A DNA stretch of 6,938 bases from SIAJ01 sp036266155 (lineage in GTDB: Bacteria; Planctomycetota; Planctomycetia; Gemmatales; Gemmataceae): assembly GCA_036266155.1 (NCBI GenBank), contig DATANR010000176.1, positions 1 to 6,938 of the forward strand, read 5' to 3'. A program made the translations under genes and the position numbers. The notes below the pieces were generated by a model that saw only the letters and a program-made list of their open reading frames with translations, ran no database searches and had not been told where the DNA came from. Shown piece by piece: positions 4,943-6,938 of this stretch; the stretch's first letter is position 1; every line of letters begins with the position of its first letter.

Positions 4943-6319
4943 ATGAACCCTCTCTCCCGCCGCGACTTTCTCCGTTCTTCCGCCTTTACCGTGGCCGGCA
5001 CGGCGCTCGGCACTGTCCCTGCCTTCGCCCAGTTCAAAGGCGAGCGGCCCAAACAGGCCGACGGCGTCACCGTCCTCAATCCACGGGGACGCAATCCAGT
5101 CAGCCTCATCATCGACGACTCGACGTGCCTGGTGAATTTGGCTCACTTCTGCATCCCACACTTCGCCGAGGTGTTCCCGCAGAATTACAAGCAGGACTGG
5201 AAGAAGCTGCCGCGTGAGATCCCGGACGCCTTTGTCCGCGAGTTCGGCGAGTGGTGCGGTGAGCGCGGCATCAAAGGGAAGTACTCGTGCATTCCCTACC
5301 CCGCGTGCGTCGGCTGGATCGACCGGGACATGCCGGGCTGGTCGAAGCAGGAGCTGCGCGACAGCCTGAAGCTGGTCCGCGAGTTCATGATGCCGAACTG
5401 GGATATTCATCCGGAAATGGTGACGCACACCTGGGTCATCAATCCAAAGACCGGCCGGGCTTTCGATGAACGCGATGACAAACACCTCGAAAACTGGGAA
5501 TGGAGTCAGAACAAGTCAGCCGACGAGTTGGCAGCCTACATGGCATTCGCACTGAAAGTGCAAAAGAATGCGGGCCTGACGTGCGAAGGCATCACCACGC
5601 CTGGCGGCTTCGGCAACAAGAATCGCGACGCCCTCGCACGGGGTACCTTCCAGGCCGTCCGCAACGTGTTCAATGCCGAGATCCCGCATTATTTCCGGCA
5701 CCTGTTTACCGACCCGAAGCAGAGCGTCGCCCCACGGGTGGAGTTCGCGGCGGGCATCGATACGGACAGGCCGGAATGCGTCGTTTCGATCATCGGCTGT
5801 ACCGGCGACTGGTTCGGCGGCTGGGACGGCCTCACGCGCGGCTCGGCCGACCTGCTCATCACCGCCGACGGCAAGGGCGGCCGATTACCGCAGGTGATCG
5901 CGGCTGGCGAGCCGGCGATCATCGTCTGCCACTGGCCCGGCGTCTACTACAACGGCGACCGCATCGGCTTCAACATCTTCAAGGAGGTCGTGAAGCGGCT
6001 CGGCGACCATTACGACAACTTGATCTGGATGAAGAACAGCGAGATCGCCCGCTACTGGGTCGCCAAGGAACTGACGAAGATCGACAAGGACGAGTCCGGC
6101 GTGAAGTTCAAGGCACCGTATGCTTGCCCGGGCTTCACGGTGAAGACGAATGCTCGTCCGGCGGCCGGCGTGAAGGTGGTGGTCAACGGCAAGCCGACGC
6201 CGCTGACGGAGGTGGCGAAACCGCTTGATTTGAAGCCGGGGATGTGGGTGAAGGAGAAGGAGGGGGTGAGCGTGTGTTTTGATTTGGCGAAGGGAGAGAG
6301 TTCGATCAAGTGGGCATGA
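4943..6319 (+). CDS. Tat-exported protein with polysaccharide-deacetylase-like motifs
   Basis: A 458-residue protein. The N-terminus MNPLSRRDFLRSSAFTVAG carries the twin-arginine motif SRRDFLR (5-11), a mild hydrophobic stretch and an AFA cleavage site (27-29), so it is likely exported folded. The body has spaced motifs that resemble a CE4/NodB-type deacetylase fold: an Asp pair in SLIIDDSTC (58-59), two His in NWDIHPEMVTHTW (156 and 162), PGG in GITTPGGFG (220-222) and a late His in IIVCHWPGVYYNG (330). In that family the Asp and His residues bind a metal and remove acetyl groups from polysaccharide. The match is from motif order only, so substrate and activity are inferred. A C-terminal region (about 385-458) looks beta-rich and may be accessory. 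The ATG at 4943 is chosen because it places the Tat motif normally; in-frame ATGs at 4910 and 4823 would add 11 or 40 residues, the latter overlapping the upstream gene. It probably shares a transcript with the DoxX-like gene 44 bases upstream. Confidence 0.8.
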   Translation: MNPLSRRDFLRSSAFTVAGTALGTVPAFAQFKGERPKQADGVTVLNPRGRNPVSLIIDDSTCLVNLAHFCIPHFAEVFPQNYKQDWKKLPREIPDAFVREFGEWCGERGIKGKYSCIPYPACVGWIDRDMPGWSKQELRDSLKLVREFMMPNWDIHPEMVTHTWVINPKTGRAFDERDDKHLENWEWSQNKSADELAAYMAFALKVQKNAGLTCEGITTPGGFGNKNRDALARGTFQAVRNVFNAEIPHYFRHLFTDPKQSVAPRVEFAAGIDTDRPECVVSIIGCTGDWFGGWDGLTRGSADLLITADGKGGRLPQVIAAGEPAIIVCHWPGVYYNGDRIGFNIFKEVVKRLGDHYDNLIWMKNSEIARYWVAKELTKIDKDESGVKFKAPYACPGFTVKTNARPAAGVKVVVNGKPTPLTEVAKPLDLKPGMWVKEKEGVSVCFDLAKGESSIKWA

Positions 6320-6330
6320 TTGGCATCATG
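6315..6330. repeat. Short palindrome at the convergent gene ends
   Basis: CATGAT (6315-6320) and ATCATG (6325-6330) flank four bases and overlap the stop codons of both converging genes, which are six bases apart. No terminator with a T-run is visible on either strand here, so transcripts may run into each other. The dyad is short and may be chance. Confidence 0.25.
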
Positions 6331-6938
6331 TGCCGTTCCGTTCGGCAGACGGGGATGGCACACGAATGTATTCGAAAGTCTTCATGTAAGTCGCTTCGAG
6401 GTCAACGGGCACCGACACATCGGTCCCAATCCACATGGGCACTTTCGGCATTGCCTTGCCCACGACAAGCATTTGTGCGCACCACTCGATATTGGTGTGA
6501 GCATTTTCGCGGAGAGACCGATACGCGATCGCGGACAGGCTACTTTCTGTTGAAAGAATCTCAGTCGAGTTCAGCTCCAAGATCGATAAGAGTTCTTCGT
6601 GCAGCGATCGTGATCGACCCGTGACAACGTCCACGATAATGACAGAAGTGCCCTGTTCTAGGTAATTGGCGCATTTGAGCGCAAACGCCCTACGGTTTGC
6701 CGGCCGATCCTTATTTGCGGGGCTGACAAGTTCCAATGCCGCGATGAGTTCGGCGTCACCATTATCGTAGATGACTTTCACTTCGAAGGTCTCGAGGCCG
6801 GTGAAGTCAATGACCCCGGTCCCTGTCGCGGCCGGCGGCGTCCAGCGTTCCGGCCCGCTTGGTTCTTCCCATCCTGTTTCACGCAGGGCTGCGACATCGA
6901 TCTCGACAACGCCGCCCCGCAGTTGAACGTTCGCCCAG
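6326..6938 (-). CDS. DUF4058-like protein, N-terminus beyond the right edge
   Basis: A leftward frame with its stop at 6326-6328 stays open to the window end, giving 203 residues of the C-terminal part. Reading from the edge it begins ANVQLRGGVVEIDVAALRE, then a Trp/Pro-rich link (GWEEPSGPERWTPPA), a strand 'VIDFTGLETFEVKVIYDNG', and the core AALELVSPANKDRPANRRAF followed by 'ALKCANYLEQGTSVIIVDVVTGR'. The 'ELVSPANK(D)RP..R..F..K...YL..G...+++D' block is the hallmark I know from DUF4058-type proteins, which are abundant in planctomycetes and cyanobacteria and have no assigned function. A GTG at 6781-6779 could look like a start, but family-like sequence continues upstream, so it is internal; I expect roughly 40-60 more residues beyond the edge. 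Part of the gene (6541-6600) is only about 40% GC while 6781-6840 is about 72%, an uneven composition. It converges on the Tat-exported gene with a 6-base gap. Confidence 0.75.
   Translation of the reverse strand, partial: WANVQLRGGVVEIDVAALRETGWEEPSGPERWTPPAATGTGVIDFTGLETFEVKVIYDNGDAELIAALELVSPANKDRPANRRAFALKCANYLEQGTSVIIVDVVTGRSRSLHEELLSILELNSTEILSTESSLSAIAYRSLRENAHTNIEWCAQMLVVGKAMPKVPMWIGTDVSVPVDLEATYMKTFEYIRVPSPSAERNGT

Noticed and set aside
5500..6228. Rightward 242-codon frame inside the Tat-exported gene
   Set aside because: Arg-rich shadow frame with no domain; the overlapping frame has clear motifs and a Tat signal.

Overview
The window looks like a stretch of chromosome from a Planctomycetota bacterium (Pirellulales/Gemmatales type). 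This is inferred from the gene repertoire, the roughly 60-65% GC coding regions, GGAG-type ribosome binding sites on some genes only, and an intergenic inverted repeat with an 'AGCCCGAAGCG...' arm of a kind I associate with this phylum. No rRNA, tRNA, CRISPR array or intact transposase was seen.

Layout. Positions 1-41 may hold the first codons of a leftward gene that runs off the left edge. Positions 42-1227 hold no convincing intact gene. This stretch is locally AT-richer (43-48% GC in several hand-counted 60-base blocks) and carries a strong 15-bp hairpin, a probable decayed zinc-ribbon-type gene with a frame break (566-947), and a large GC-rich inverted repeat (1003-1098). Four rightward genes follow. 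They encode a secreted DUF4139-like protein (1228-2733), a single-domain STAS protein of the anti-sigma-factor-antagonist type (2912-3280), a seven-helix DoxX-like membrane protein with an extra C-terminal soluble domain (3372-4898), and a Tat-exported protein with polysaccharide-deacetylase-like motifs (4943-6319). A leftward DUF4058-like gene converges on the last of these (stop at 6326-6328) and stays open through the right edge.

How they may work together. The DoxX-like and Tat-exported genes are 44 bases apart and both act at or beyond the cytoplasmic membrane, so they are the most likely co-transcribed pair. The STAS gene may head the same transcript, with a gap of 91 or 13 bases depending on the start chosen downstream. 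No anti-sigma kinase, phosphatase or sigma factor for the STAS protein is present in the window. I see no clear evidence of a new defence or mobile system. The points most worth following are the envelope gene pair, the decayed gene and the repeat.
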